The notes under the pieces were generated by a model. That model did no database searches and was not told the origin of the DNA. It worked only from the letters and a program-made list of their open reading frames with translations. The translations under genes were made by a program, and so were the position numbers. DNA of 64,000 bases from Sphingobacterium micropteri. Lineage in GTDB: Bacteria; Bacteroidota; Bacteroidia; Sphingobacteriales; Sphingobacteriaceae. Within the stretch, counting starts at the first letter, position 1. Every line of letters begins with the position of its first letter. Positions 38,126-47,564 of this stretch are shown here, piece after piece. Location: the NCBI RefSeq assembly GCF_014692515.1, contig NZ_JACOIK010000010.1, positions 1 through 64,000 of the forward strand, given 5' to 3'.

Positions 38126-38881
38126 ATGATTGAGATTCAAAATATATACAAGTCATTTGGTGACAACGAGGTATTGAAAGGAATCGATGCCATTTTTGAA
38201 CCTGGCAAAGTGAACTTGATTATCGGGGGATCGGGTTCCGGCAAAAGTACCTTACTGAAGTGTATTGTTGGTCTCCACGAACCCGACCAGGGGAAAGTAT
38301 TTTTTGATCAGCAAGAGTTTACCGGAATGGATTTTGAAGAACGCATCCCTATCCGAAAGAATCTAGGAATGTTGTTTCAAAACTCCGCTTTGTTCGACTC
38401 TATGACGGTCGAACAGAATATTATTTTTGCATTGAGCATGTTTACGGATATGAGCCAAGCGGAAAAAACAGAGCGAGCTAATTTCTGTCTAGACCGTGTA
38501 AATCTGAAAAACGTTAATAAATTATACCCATCCGAACTTTCAGGAGGGATGAAAAAAAGGGTCGGTATTGCACGAGCTATTAGCATGAGTCCTAAATATT
38601 TATTTTGTGATGAGCCGAATTCTGGTCTCGATCCTGCTACCTCGATATTGATTGATGAGTTAATCCAAGAGTTAACGGAGGAATATCAATGTACGACGTT
38701 AGTCGTAACACATGACATGAACTCGGTGATGGGAATAGGCGATTATATTTTGTTTTTATATAACGGCCAAAAATTCTGGGAAGGATCCAATGAGGAAATG
38801 TTGCGTTCGGATGTGCAGGAATTGAATGATTTTGTCTTTGCCAGTCCGCTCATGAAGGCTGCGAGAGATTCCATAAAATAG
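38126..38881 (+). CDS. mlaF: Mla-type ABC transporter ATP-binding protein
   Basis: The 251-residue ATPase has Walker A GGSGSGKST (residues 34-42), the Q-loop LGMLFQNSALFDSMTV, signature LSGGMKKRVGIARA, Walker B YLFCDEPNSGLDP and the H-loop VVTHDMNS. The SALFDSMTV context after the Q-loop is typical of MlaF. It powers the upstream MlaE permease in phospholipid transport. The expected downstream MCE protein is missing; the next gene is an unrelated methyltransferase with its own promoter. Confidence 0.93.
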   Translation: MIEIQNIYKSFGDNEVLKGIDAIFEPGKVNLIIGGSGSGKSTLLKCIVGLHEPDQGKVFFDQQEFTGMDFEERIPIRKNLGMLFQNSALFDSMTVEQNIIFALSMFTDMSQAEKTERANFCLDRVNLKNVNKLYPSELSGGMKKRVGIARAISMSPKYLFCDEPNSGLDPATSILIDELIQELTEEYQCTTLVVTHDMNSVMGIGDYILFLYNGQKFWEGSNEEMLRSDVQELNDFVFASPLMKAARDSIK

Positions 38882-38904
38882 TACAACATCTCCAAGTGAA
38901 TGTC

Positions 38905-38912
38905 TATCTTTG
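38905..38912 (+). promoter_or_regulatory. -7 element of the methyltransferase gene
   Basis: TATCTTTG is a perfect TAnnTTTG match about 34 bases before the TTG start, indicating separate transcription from mlaEF. Confidence 0.5.
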
Positions 38913-38946
38913 TGGCGTCTAATAGTTGACATCAAAATAGCTAAAA

Positions 38947-39846
38947 TTGACTTCTACAACAAATATACAACTTCTTACACCACAGCATTGGGAGGATTAT
39001 GAACTTATCGATTGCGGTGATTTTGAAAAGCTGGAGCGTTTCGGTGATGTGCTCTTGATCCGTCCGGAACCACAAGCGGTGTGGCCAAAAACTTTATCAG
39101 AAGCCGAATGGACGAAAAGACATCATATCCGGTTTAAAGGGCGTTCTGCGACGTCCGGAGACTGGCTAAAGAAGAACCCCAGCCTCCGAGACCGTTGGCA
39201 TATCGAATACAAAAATAACGATGTAGCGATTAAATTTCGGTTAGGGTTGACATCATTCAAGCACGTGGGCATATTTCCGGAGCAAGCTGTGAACTGGGAC
39301 TATATTTCCGAATCTGTCAAGTCGTTTAGTGCACCTCATCCTAAAGTACTTAATTTATTCGCTTACACCGGTGGGGCCTCGTTGATCGCAAAAGCTGCAG
39401 GGGCAGACACGACCCATGTTGATTCTATTAAACAGGTTGTTACCTGGGCGAACGAAAACCAAGAACTATCAGGCTTAGATAATATCCGTTGGGTAGTAGA
39501 GGATGCGCTTAAATTTGTAAAAAGAGAGTTAAAGCGTGGCAATAAATACCACGGTATTATATTAGATCCTCCCGCATACGGCCATGGGCCCAAAGGCGAA
39601 AAATGGAAACTCGAAGATCATATTATGGAGATGATGCGTGATGTGGTACAACTCCTCGATCCAAAAGAACATTTTCTCATTTTGAATACCTATTCTTTGG
39701 GTTTTTCTTCCGTCATCGTGGAGAACCTAATACGAACGGCTTTCCCACAAGTGGAAAACCTTGAGATCGGAGAACTTTATTTGCAAGCAACTGCAGGTTC
39801 CAAACTCCCGTTAGGCGTTTTTGGGAAATTTAGAAAGATAAAATAG
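38947..39846 (+). CDS. Class I SAM-dependent RNA methyltransferase, RlmI-like
   Basis: The 299-residue protein has the SAM-binding motif VLNLFAYTGGASLIAKAAGA near residues 136-155 and the catalytic-region ILDPPAYGHGPKGEKWKLE near 212-230, typical of the RlmI/RlmK family that methylates cytosine or guanine in 23S rRNA. No PUA domain precedes it, so it corresponds to the catalytic half only. The start is a TTG: the conserved ELIDCGDFEKLERFGDVLLIRPEPQA begins soon after and no usable ATG lies upstream. The exact target base is not known. Confidence 0.88.
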   Translation: MTSTTNIQLLTPQHWEDYELIDCGDFEKLERFGDVLLIRPEPQAVWPKTLSEAEWTKRHHIRFKGRSATSGDWLKKNPSLRDRWHIEYKNNDVAIKFRLGLTSFKHVGIFPEQAVNWDYISESVKSFSAPHPKVLNLFAYTGGASLIAKAAGADTTHVDSIKQVVTWANENQELSGLDNIRWVVEDALKFVKRELKRGNKYHGIILDPPAYGHGPKGEKWKLEDHIMEMMRDVVQLLDPKEHFLILNTYSLGFSSVIVENLIRTAFPQVENLEIGELYLQATAGSKLPLGVFGKFRKIK

Positions 39847-39872
39847 CAGGCTTTTCTTATGCCTGCCCTTTC
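39846..39872. terminator. Convergent terminator
   Basis: GCAGGC and GCCTGC form a 6-bp GC-rich stem around a 9-nt loop. On the minus strand it is followed by a T-rich stretch (ATTTTATC); on the plus strand by CCTTTC. It lies in the junction of two convergent genes and overlaps one stop codon. Confidence 0.6.
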
Positions 39873-41626
39873 AATTCCTCCTCGTAATTGCTTAGACTCG
39901 ATAAAAAACATCGTGTTTCTTTAAACCCAAACTTCTCCATTTCATTGGTTATTGTGCGGTAATAAGCTACTCCCCGTAACAGTTGATCTTTGAATTTCTG
40001 GATAACTTTCAGCCTTTTTACATCGTCGAAGCTGTTTTTCACCATATTTTTGAGATATTCTACATAAAGGTGCAATTCGTTTAGAAAAATAGACGGTCTT
40101 TCTTTCAAAGCTAAAGGACGACGGCCATATATATGGTCTACCATTTCTTTTAACGTATAGGTGTCTTCAAAGTATGCCGTATTTGGTCCAGGACAGATAG
40201 AAACTGCCGTGCTCTCTTTTGGTTTCTGTATGTTATATTTTAAATAGGCAGATGCGGCAAGTCCCTCACATAGGCAGGTTTTCGCTGTAATTTTATCAAA
40301 CTGCGCCTGAAATTCAGCATCGGGAAGCGCGCGGCTTTTTAATTCGTTAATTTTAGCATGTTGATAAACACGGGAAGCCGTACATATAGGTTCTTCTGAA
40401 AACTCCGTGTTGGATACCAGATATTTTTTTGTACAAGGACTCCCCGGAACACCTTTAGCTATACGTTCCATTCGTCTTTGTTCCGCTGTACTTCCCTTAA
40501 AATTATTGAAAGGAACACCGAGTGGAGAAGAGTCACTTAGATAGAAATCCGATTTATCCGCCCGTATTAATTGCGTTAATGTATCGTCGTCCACTGTCGT
40601 CGCTTCGGGAACTAATAAAAACGGAGATCCCCATCCTGCACTATCAAAACCATAATAAGTTAAAAGAAATACCTGTTCTTCGGCCGTTCCTATTCCTCCC
40701 TGTACGGCAAATTTGATAGGGAGCGTATGGACATTCGATGTGCCCTTTTCACGTAGAGCTGCTCTGTATATACTGGAAAGCTCTTGAACGAGCTCTTCTT
40801 TCTTTTGTTTAAATTCTTCCAGAATAGGCCCGAGTAAATAGCCCTCTGTCGCAAACGCGTGTCCACCACAATTTAAGCCAGACTCTATACGGAACTCAGA
40901 AACCCACAACCCTTTTTTAGCAAGATATTTCGCTTGAATGTAGGCAGATCGATAGTCAGATACTTTCAATATAATTTTCTTTTCCAATACCCCATATCGG
41001 TTTGGGAAGAAGGGCGGCAATTCGGTAAGGTAATTGTATAAACGGGGATTCATACCGGCCGACAACACAACGGAAGAGCGTAAGTTGGATTGCGCGAAAC
41101 CTCGTAATGCTGCCAAAGCATCCGAATATTTTTCGTCTAACTTATTTCCCTTTGCATCTACGTTGAGTTTATCGACTTTTGCCATAATATTGACATCGAT
41201 TTCTCCGGGCACCACCATTGTTTTTAATTCTTCTTGTAGAGCCGTTTTCTGAGCTATATCCTCCGTATCTAACATTGTTTTGTAACGTCGCTTGCTGAAG
41301 TCATTATCCGGCAATAGTTCAAAATATTTTGTTAAGTCAGAATCTGGTAGGAATTCCTCGTTCTTGATATGGAAAATCTGCATATCAATAATTTGCTGTA
41401 CTAAATTGAGATAAGCCGTAATTCGCTTGGCGCGATAATCTTCCTCGGTTTTCTTTATGGAAACGTAATAAAGCTGGTTTTCTTGTGCATGGAACGCTCG
41501 CATACGCTCGATAAGCTCATCGTCTACAATAGACATAACCGAAGAGATACCAAATTTTGCAACTTTTAATGGAGAGTCAATGGAGAAAGCTAACCCTAAT
41601 ACAGGGATGTGGAATGCGTGTTTCAT
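39857..41626 (-). CDS. Uncharacterised TIM-barrel-like protein with clustered cysteines
   Basis: I do not recognise a characterised family for this 589-residue cytoplasmic protein. The N-terminus (IPVLGLAFSIDSPLKVAKFGISSVMSIVDDE) resembles the first strands of nitronate monooxygenase or FMN-type TIM barrels. KFAVQGGIGTAEEQVFLLTYYGFDSAGWGSPFLLVPEA at residues 305-342 resembles their phosphate-binding turn. Cysteines are clustered in the C-terminal half: C253 (LNCGGHAF), C398 (GSPCTKKY), C415 (PICTAS), C451 and C453 (KTCLCEG) and C478 (SICPGPN), a pattern that could bind an iron-sulfur cluster. A flavin-dependent oxidoreductase is the best guess. It has no signal peptide. Confidence 0.72.
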   Translation of the reverse strand: MKHAFHIPVLGLAFSIDSPLKVAKFGISSVMSIVDDELIERMRAFHAQENQLYYVSIKKTEEDYRAKRITAYLNLVQQIIDMQIFHIKNEEFLPDSDLTKYFELLPDNDFSKRRYKTMLDTEDIAQKTALQEELKTMVVPGEIDVNIMAKVDKLNVDAKGNKLDEKYSDALAALRGFAQSNLRSSVVLSAGMNPRLYNYLTELPPFFPNRYGVLEKKIILKVSDYRSAYIQAKYLAKKGLWVSEFRIESGLNCGGHAFATEGYLLGPILEEFKQKKEELVQELSSIYRAALREKGTSNVHTLPIKFAVQGGIGTAEEQVFLLTYYGFDSAGWGSPFLLVPEATTVDDDTLTQLIRADKSDFYLSDSSPLGVPFNNFKGSTAEQRRMERIAKGVPGSPCTKKYLVSNTEFSEEPICTASRVYQHAKINELKSRALPDAEFQAQFDKITAKTCLCEGLAASAYLKYNIQKPKESTAVSICPGPNTAYFEDTYTLKEMVDHIYGRRPLALKERPSIFLNELHLYVEYLKNMVKNSFDDVKRLKVIQKFKDQLLRGVAYYRTITNEMEKFGFKETRCFLSSLSNYEEELKGQA

Positions 41627-41725
41627 ATATAATGTGTGTCATTACAAAATACAGTAATTTCACGCAGGTATAAAATAACGCATACGCCTTTAAAAAATGA
41701 TTCAAATCATTTTTCTATAGTATCT

Positions 41726-42568
41726 CTACTCAAAAACAATCGTCTTGTTGCCCTGCAACATTACCCGGTCTTCCGTTAACAAATGGATGGCATGGCTTAA
41801 TACTGCCTTTTCGATTTCCTTTCCCGCGGTAACCAAATTGGGAACATCATAGCTATGGTTGATTGATTTGGTACGTTGCACAATAATAGGGCCTTCATCC
41901 AAGTCGTTAGTGACGTAATGTGCTGTTGCACCGATAATTTTTACCCCTCGTTTGTAAGCCTGTCGATAGGGGTTTGCACCAATAAAAGCGGGAAGGAAAG
42001 AATGGTGGATATTAATAAGCTTATTCTCAAATTTTGCGACGAAAACTGGTGAGAGAATCCGCATAAACTTTGCTAATACAATATAATCTGGTTGGTATGG
42101 CATAATGGTATCTGCCAATTCCTGTTCAAATTCTTCCTTACTTTTGTTCTCATGCGATACACAGTGGTAAGGAATGTCGAATTTTTCGGTGAATTCTTGC
42201 AGCGTGTCGTAATTCCCGACTACTGCTTTTATAGAAGCATTCAGTGTCTTGAAGAAATGACGCACCAGGATGTCCGCAAGACAATGATGTTCTTTCGTAA
42301 CTAATATAACGAGTTTCTTTTCGCGAGCAGGATTGATGGACACTTGTGCCCGGGCAGGTAGATTCTCTTCCAAATCCTGTTGCAGTAGTGCCGTAGCCGC
42401 TGGTACGCCACTGCACACTACACGGACGAAGAATTTGCGATTTTCTTCATCAACAAATTCTCGCATGGTTACGATATTCAAATGATGCTTGGCGATGATG
42501 TGGGCGACACTAGCAACTAGGCCCACCGCATCTTGGCACTGGATCAGTATTAAGGTTTGGTTATTCAT
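41726..42568 (-). CDS. purU: Formyltetrahydrofolate deformylase
   Basis: PurU hydrolyses 10-formyl-tetrahydrofolate to tetrahydrofolate and formate, balancing one-carbon pools. The 280-residue protein has an N-terminal ACT domain (residues 3-80, beginning TLILIQCQDAVGLVASVAHIIAKHHLNI) and a formyltransferase-like domain. The latter contains INIHHSFLPAFIGANPYRQAYKRGVKIIGATAHYV and DEGPIIVQ, with the catalytic Asn, His and Asp context. ACT domains in this enzyme sense glycine and methionine. The stop of parE lies 31 bases upstream, so the two may be cotranscribed. Confidence 0.95.
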   Translation of the reverse strand: MNNQTLILIQCQDAVGLVASVAHIIAKHHLNIVTMREFVDEENRKFFVRVVCSGVPAATALLQQDLEENLPARAQVSINPAREKKLVILVTKEHHCLADILVRHFFKTLNASIKAVVGNYDTLQEFTEKFDIPYHCVSHENKSKEEFEQELADTIMPYQPDYIVLAKFMRILSPVFVAKFENKLINIHHSFLPAFIGANPYRQAYKRGVKIIGATAHYVTNDLDEGPIIVQRTKSINHSYDVPNLVTAGKEIEKAVLSHAIHLLTEDRVMLQGNKTIVFE

Positions 42569-42599
42569 TACTTATGTTGTGATAATATATTGTTGCCTT

Positions 42600-44459
42600 C
42601 TATGAAGCGACAGCAGCTTTAGCAAGTTCTTCTTCCAGATCGATTTCAATGCGTAGGTTTTCCACAATATGTTTTTGCCTATCGGGTGTATTTTTACCCA
42701 TATAATATTCCAACAATTGCGGGAGTCTATTCTCTTTGGAAAGGATAACAGGGTCGAGGCGCATATCCTTGCCAATAAAAAGCCCGAATTCGGAAGGGGA
42801 GATTTCACCCAAACCTTTGAAGCGGGTTATCTCTGGTTTGCCCCCTAGTTTAGCAATAGCACGTTGACGTTCCTCATCCGAATAACAATAGATTGTTTCC
42901 TTTTTATTCCGCACACGGAATAGGGGTGTTTGTAAGATGGACACATGTCCAGCTTTGACCAAATCCGGAAAAAATTGCAAAAAGAAAGTGAGTAAAAGCA
43001 AACGGATGTGCATACCATCTACGTCCGCATCTGTTGCAATGACGATATTGTTATAACGGAGTCCGTCCAATCCGTCTTCAATATTTAAGGCATGTTGTAG
43101 TAAATTAAACTCCTCGTTCTCATAGACAATCTTCTTCGACATACCATAAGAGTTTAAGGGCTTACCTTTTAAGCTAAACACCGCTTGTGTCTGTACATCA
43201 CGCGATTTGGTGATAGAGCCACTTGCCGAGTCTCCCTCTGTGATGAATAGTGTCGTTTCAAGGTTACGTTCGTTTTTGTCGTTGAAGTGGATTTTGCAAT
43301 CACGCAATTTTCGATTATGCAAAGACGCTTTCTTAGCGCGTTCATTAGCGAGTTTCTTAATGCCTGCAATATCTTTTCGCTCACGTTCTGATTGCAAGAT
43401 ACGTTTGAGGAGGGCATCAGCAGTCGTCGAATTTTTGTGCAGGTAATCGTCTAGTGCCTTTTTGACAAAATCGTTGATAAAAGTACGGACCGTCGGACCT
43501 TCAGGGCCGATGCTTTGTGATCCGAGTTTTGTTTTTGTTTGCGACTCAAATACGGGTTCTTGTACTTTGATCGCAATTGCTCCAATAATAGACGACCGGA
43601 TATCGGAAGCATCAAATTCCTTTTTGTAAAATTCCCGAACGGTTTTTACAACGGCTTCGCGGAATGCTGCTTGGTGCGTACCACCTTGCGTCGTGTGTTG
43701 GCCATTTACAAACGAATAGTATTCCTCCCCATATTGCTGACCGTGGGTTAACGCTATTTCAATATCATCACCTCTTAAATGAATAATAGGATAGCGCATG
43801 GATTCGGCGTCAATATTGCGTTCGAGTAAGTCTTTGAGTCCATGTTCAGAAACAAACTTTTGTCCGTTGAAATTGATCGTCAGTCCGGCATTAAGAAACA
43901 CGTAGTTCCATATCATGTTTTCGACAAACTCCATACGGAACTTATAGTTCCGAAAAATCGTTTCATCGGGATAGAAGCTTGTTGCCGTACCATTGCGTTG
44001 TGTGGTTTCTTTTTGCTCGTCGGTCACTAATTCGCCGCGTTGAAACTGTGCGATACGCGTCACCCCTTGACGATACGACTGTACGGTAAACTGATCGGAA
44101 AGCGCATTTACCGCTTTCGTTCCCACACCGTTTAGGCCTACAGATTTTTGGAATGCTTTGCTGTCATATTTACCACCGGTATTGATTTTAGAAACCACAT
44201 CCACTACGGATCCAATAGGAATTCCACGACCATAATCACGTACCGCTACTTTATTATCGTGGACGGTGATGTCAATCGTTTTGCCGGCGCCCATCACGAA
44301 TTCGTCTATGGAGTTGTCGACAATCTCCTTTAACAATACGTAGATTCCATCGTCATAAGCAGAACCATCTCCCAATTTCCCGATATACATACCCGGACGC
44401 AGACGGATGTGTTCTTTCCAATCTAAGGAACGTATACTGTCTTCGTTATATGTCGTCAT
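42600..44459 (-). CDS. parE: DNA topoisomerase IV subunit B
   Basis: ParE is the ATPase subunit of topoisomerase IV, which decatenates daughter chromosomes. The 619-residue protein has the GHKL ATPase site ([37 protein letters not shown]), a transducer domain and the TOPRIM domain with [13 protein letters not shown] and [22 protein letters not shown]. Its length and the divergent QTK loop region ([11 protein letters not shown]) fit a GyrB/ParE paralogue. Assignment to ParE over GyrB follows Bacteroidota length (gyrB there is about 650 residues) and is inference. parC is not adjacent. Confidence 0.87.
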   Translation of the reverse strand: MTTYNEDSIRSLDWKEHIRLRPGMYIGKLGDGSAYDDGIYVLLKEIVDNSIDEFVMGAGKTIDITVHDNKVAVRDYGRGIPIGSVVDVVSKINTGGKYDSKAFQKSVGLNGVGTKAVNALSDQFTVQSYRQGVTRIAQFQRGELVTDEQKETTQRNGTATSFYPDETIFRNYKFRMEFVENMIWNYVFLNAGLTINFNGQKFVSEHGLKDLLERNIDAESMRYPIIHLRGDDIEIALTHGQQYGEEYYSFVNGQHTTQGGTHQAAFREAVVKTVREFYKKEFDASDIRSSIIGAIAIKVQEPVFESQTKTKLGSQSIGPEGPTVRTFINDFVKKALDDYLHKNSTTADALLKRILQSERERKDIAGIKKLANERAKKASLHNRKLRDCKIHFNDKNERNLETTLFITEGDSASGSITKSRDVQTQAVFSLKGKPLNSYGMSKKIVYENEEFNLLQHALNIEDGLDGLRYNNIVIATDADVDGMHIRLLLLTFFLQFFPDLVKAGHVSILQTPLFRVRNKKETIYCYSDEERQRAIAKLGGKPEITRFKGLGEISPSEFGLFIGKDMRLDPVILSKENRLPQLLEYYMGKNTPDRQKHIVENLRIEIDLEEELAKAAVAS

Positions 44460-44552
44460 ACGGTTTGTTTAAGTTTTCTTTGCTAACAAAAATAGGAAAA
44501 AGATTAGATAATTTCGGCAAGCTCTTTGCCTAATCCTATTATAGAAAAAGCT

Positions 44553-44903
44553 ATGAAAGGAAAAGTCGTTGTAAGTAGGTTTTGGACAAATATCTTTTCG
44601 GGAAGAAAAGCGATTGCCATCGTTATTTTTCCTTTTATCTTTTTGTTGGACAAACGTTATAAAGAAGATAGGTATTTATTGAACCACGAAAATATACATA
44701 TCAGGCAGGCAGCAGAGATGTTGGTTGTTCCTTTCTATATATGGTATACTGTCGAATTTTTGATACGCTATTTACAATACAAAAAATTTCGGAAGGCTTA
44801 TTTTAATATCTCTTTTGAGCGGGAAGCCTACCGAAATGAACAAAATTTGCACTATTTAAAGAGCCGTAAGTTATGGGCTTTTAGAAAATATCTTCAATTA
44901 TAG
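44553..44903 (+). CDS. Small putative membrane-associated metallopeptidase-like protein (HExxH)
   Basis: The roughly 116-residue protein has a hydrophobic segment at residues 20-32 (AIAIVIFPFIFLL) followed by NHENIHIRQ, a HExxH zinc motif with H45, E46 and H49. A second hydrophobic stretch (LVVPFYIWYTVEFLI) covers residues 57-71, and FEREAYRNEQ at 88-97 offers acidic residues that could be the third zinc ligand in a gluzincin arrangement. The ATG is preferred to an in-frame TTG nine codons upstream. I know no function; the layout suggests a minimal membrane-embedded metalloprotease or a degenerate relative. Confidence 0.72.
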   Translation: MKGKVVVSRFWTNIFSGRKAIAIVIFPFIFLLDKRYKEDRYLLNHENIHIRQAAEMLVVPFYIWYTVEFLIRYLQYKKFRKAYFNISFEREAYRNEQNLHYLKSRKLWAFRKYLQL

Positions 44904-44904
44904 C

Positions 44905-45747
44905 TTATTTTACCAACCGTAAATAATTGGCCACTTTATGTTTAAGATTCCGACGATCCACAATAAAATCTAGGAAGCCGTGCTCCAAAACAAATTCAGA
45001 TGTCTGAAAGCCTTTCGGTAAATCTTTTTTGATCGTTTCTTTAATAACACGTGGGCCAGCAAACCCGATCAATGCACCCGGTTCAGCAATGTTAATGTCT
45101 CCTAACATCGCGTAGGAAGCCGTTACACCACCTGTTGTCGGGTCGGTTAATAAACAAACATAGGGGATTTTAGCCTGTGCTAACAGCGCTAATTTTGCGG
45201 ATGTCTTCGCCATCTGCATCAACGAGAAAGCAGCTTCCATCATACGTGCCCCGCCCGATTTGGAAATCAACATGAAAGGGATTTTGTTCGCTATACAGTA
45301 ATCAATAGCCCGAGCGATTTTTTCGCCAACTACCGATCCCATGGAGCCCCCAATAAATGTAAAATCCATACAAGCAATCACGATATCTTGACCTTCCATT
45401 TTACCATGGGCACAACGGATGGCGTCTTTTAGGCCTGTCTTCGCTTGGCTGTCGGCTAGCCGGACAGGATACGGTTTCGTATCCGAAAATTGAAGCGGAT
45501 CACCCGATGTTAAGTTTTCAAATAGCTCGGTGTATTTGTTGTCATCGAAAAGGATGGAGAAATAGGCAGCAGAACCGATACGGATATGATAGTCACAATA
45601 TTGACAAACATATTGATTTTCAATTTGTTCACTGTTCAATAGCGGCTTTTTGCAATTCGGACATTTATTCCACATGCCATCAGGCGCTTCCTTTTTATTT
45701 TCGGTTGCAGTATTGATACCTGCCTTGTTTCTTTTAAACCAACTCAT
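44905..45747 (-). CDS. accD: Acetyl-CoA carboxylase carboxyltransferase subunit beta
   Basis: AccD transfers carboxyl groups from biotin to acetyl-CoA with AccA, the committed step of fatty acid synthesis. The roughly 280-residue protein begins MSWFKRNK and has the four-cysteine zinc ribbon [13 protein letters not shown]...YVCQYCDYH at residues 25-50. The crotonase-like domain has [40 protein letters not shown] and [30 protein letters not shown]. The internal ATG matches the family N-terminus better than an extension of 14 codons. It is convergent with the small HExxH gene, whose stop is one base away. Confidence 0.96.
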   Translation of the reverse strand: MSWFKRNKAGINTATENKKEAPDGMWNKCPNCKKPLLNSEQIENQYVCQYCDYHIRIGSAAYFSILFDDNKYTELFENLTSGDPLQFSDTKPYPVRLADSQAKTGLKDAIRCAHGKMEGQDIVIACMDFTFIGGSMGSVVGEKIARAIDYCIANKIPFMLISKSGGARMMEAAFSLMQMAKTSAKLALLAQAKIPYVCLLTDPTTGGVTASYAMLGDINIAEPGALIGFAGPRVIKETIKKDLPKGFQTSEFVLEHGFLDFIVDRRNLKHKVANYLRLVK

Positions 45748-45943
45748 AAGTTCACGATAATTCGGACTACAAATAAACGAAACCATCATGATTTATGCAA
45801 ACACTAAAGGGGGATGAATAATTCATGATAGCTTCATCGCCTTTAAAGAACAAGTTATTACCTGAAAAAATAGTATAAAAAAGAGGGAAGGAGTGATGCG
45901 GGTTACGAAAGTAGTAGAAAACTGTGGGGTTTATAAAATAAAA

Positions 45944-46043
45944 ATAGGCAAGCTACTCCTATCGCACCGCTCAACCTAATACCCTTGCTTTGTTCCCAAC
46001 CTGGGGGAGTCAAAGGGAGCTGGTCGTAGGAGACTTGCCTGCG
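45944..46043 (-). ncRNA. ffs: Signal recognition particle RNA, small bacterial type (4.5S)
   Basis: On the minus strand a hairpin RNA of about 100 nt runs from GCAGGCAAGTCTCCTACG to GATAGGAGTAGCTTGCC, its two ends pairing over most of their length. The middle carries the SRP54-binding loop signature GGTTGGGAACAAAGCAAGGGT and the adjacent AGCGGTGCGATAGGAG, as in Bacteroidota SRP RNAs. It guides Ffh to signal peptides and, with FtsY, targets membrane proteins. Its ends are judged from pairing and are uncertain by a few bases. It lies between dprA and accD in a stretch with no reading frame. Confidence 0.92.
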
Positions 46044-46145
46044 ACAAAAGTAGTAAAAAAATAGTTCTTTGGAAAACTTTTTATACGACTTTGCTTAGAA
46101 GCTTGATTGTCAGTTAAAAATAATTATGTTCATTTGGCAGATACT

Positions 46146-47243
46146 TTACAGCATCTTGTAAATTTTCCCGGGTAAAGAGAGGAGTATACCGTTCATCTCC
46201 ATTTCTAAGAGTATCATCGCCAATTTACTCATAGGCCAATCCAGGTGAAAGGCAATTTCATCAACCTGGGCGTGTTCCCTTTCTCGTAAGAAATTGTACA
46301 CCCGTTGCTCATCTTTGCTCAAGTTGTTTGTTAATAATGGAAGTTGTAACCCTTCCTTTTTGGGCGTTGGACGTTCCCATCCCATGAGGTATATCAGATC
46401 GTCCGCATGGCGGATAAGGTGTGCCCGATGCGTTTTAATCAAATAATTACAGCCGGCGGAATATTCCTGATCTATCCCACCTGGAAAAGCGCACACATCT
46501 CTATTATAACTGTTCGCAATTTCGGCGGTAATGAGTGCTCCACCTTTTTTTGCCGCTTCCACGACAATGGTGACGTCGGCTAGTCCGGCAATAATGCGGT
46601 TTCTTGCCGGAAAGTTGTTGCGATCGGGAACGGTATCCGACGGGTACTCCGTAAGCAAACCGCCATTCTCCAACATACGGGAAGCAACATCCCGATGTGC
46701 GGCGGGGTATATCCTATCCAGTCCATGGCCCAAGACACCAATAGTAGGGATCTTATGTCGGAGGGCTAACCGATGTGCTTGTACATCAATACCATACGCC
46801 AGGCCACTTACAATCTGTATGTCATATTCCTGTAGTGTTGAAATCAGCTCTTCACAAAGACGTTTTCCATATGCTGTTGCATTCCTAGTACCCACAATGC
46901 TGATACAACGATTAGGATTTTTAGCTGCTGTTCCTTTATAATAAAGTAAAAGTGGGGCATCTTCGCATTGTTTTAAACGACGCGGATAATTGGTGTCTTC
47001 AATCCAAAGTGTTTCGATGCGGTGCTTCTCGACAAAAGCCATTTCTTGTTCCGCTTCATACAGATAGTTTTTCGAGAGAATAGATTCCACGGTTGCTTTC
47101 CCGATATTTGGAATGGATAGCAGCTGCTTTTTACTCGCGTCAAAAATATCATCGACTGAACCGCAGTAAGCTAATAAGGTACGCGCCGTCTTGGAGCCTA
47201 CACCTTTAATCTTTGTAAGTGCAATTTGTTTGAGCATGGCCAT
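46146..47243 (-). CDS. dprA: DNA-processing protein DprA
   Basis: DprA binds incoming single-stranded DNA during natural transformation and loads RecA. The 365-residue protein has an N-terminal helix-hairpin-helix segment (TKIKGVGSKTARTLLAYCGS, PNIGKATVESIL). The extended Rossmann DprA domain contains ISIVGTRNATAYGKRL, VSGLAYGIDVQAHRLAL, GVLGHGLDRIYPAAHRD and FPARNRIIAGLADVTIVVEAA. A C-terminal winged-helix domain follows (EREHAQVDEIAFHLDWPMSKL). The start could also be the second ATG two codons in. It stands alone next to the SRP RNA gene. Confidence 0.95.
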   Translation of the reverse strand: MAMLKQIALTKIKGVGSKTARTLLAYCGSVDDIFDASKKQLLSIPNIGKATVESILSKNYLYEAEQEMAFVEKHRIETLWIEDTNYPRRLKQCEDAPLLLYYKGTAAKNPNRCISIVGTRNATAYGKRLCEELISTLQEYDIQIVSGLAYGIDVQAHRLALRHKIPTIGVLGHGLDRIYPAAHRDVASRMLENGGLLTEYPSDTVPDRNNFPARNRIIAGLADVTIVVEAAKKGGALITAEIANSYNRDVCAFPGGIDQEYSAGCNYLIKTHRAHLIRHADDLIYLMGWERPTPKKEGLQLPLLTNNLSKDEQRVYNFLREREHAQVDEIAFHLDWPMSKLAMILLEMEMNGILLSLPGKIYKML

Positions 47244-47283
47244 AATTCAGAGATCTAAAGTTAAGAAATTTGTATAAAAATCC

Positions 47284-47291
47284 TAACTTTG
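47284..47291 (+). promoter_or_regulatory. -7 element of the 80-residue protein gene
   Basis: TAACTTTG, a perfect TAnnTTTG match, ends 17 bases before the ATG at 47309, giving a leader of about 10 nt. Confidence 0.5.
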
Positions 47292-47308
47292 ATTGAAAAT
47301 AAAGTGTA

Positions 47309-47551
47309 ATGGAATTACAAGGAGCACAAGAACCATTTGATATAGCGATCGGTGAGATCGTATATGCTGTTTTCCCCGAAGAAAAAGATGTTTACCTTGT
47401 TTTCAAAGAAGGTAAAGAATACGTTAAAATTGTAAAAGATACGGACACCTCTTGGCTAAAGCTGAACCCCGAAACGGAATTGCCTATGTTTGGCATGGAC
47501 GAGGAAGTGAATCTTATCGGGAAAAAGATAGACGAAGAATTAGGCCAGTAA
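47309..47551 (+). CDS. Small acidic conserved protein, unknown function
   Basis: The 80-residue protein is strongly acidic (many Glu and Asp) with no signal peptide or membrane segment. It alternates beta-strands (IAIGEIVYAVFPEEKDVYLVFKEG, EYVKIVKDT) with a final helix, and its two-strand hydrophobic pattern could form a small beta-barrel or RRM-like fold. It has its own -7 box and clear start, lying between the divergent dprA and the convergent rsmG (13 bases). I do not recognise a family. Confidence 0.72.
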   Translation: MELQGAQEPFDIAIGEIVYAVFPEEKDVYLVFKEGKEYVKIVKDTDTSWLKLNPETELPMFGMDEEVNLIGKKIDEELGQ

Positions 47552-47564
47552 TGCAGAAAACCTA

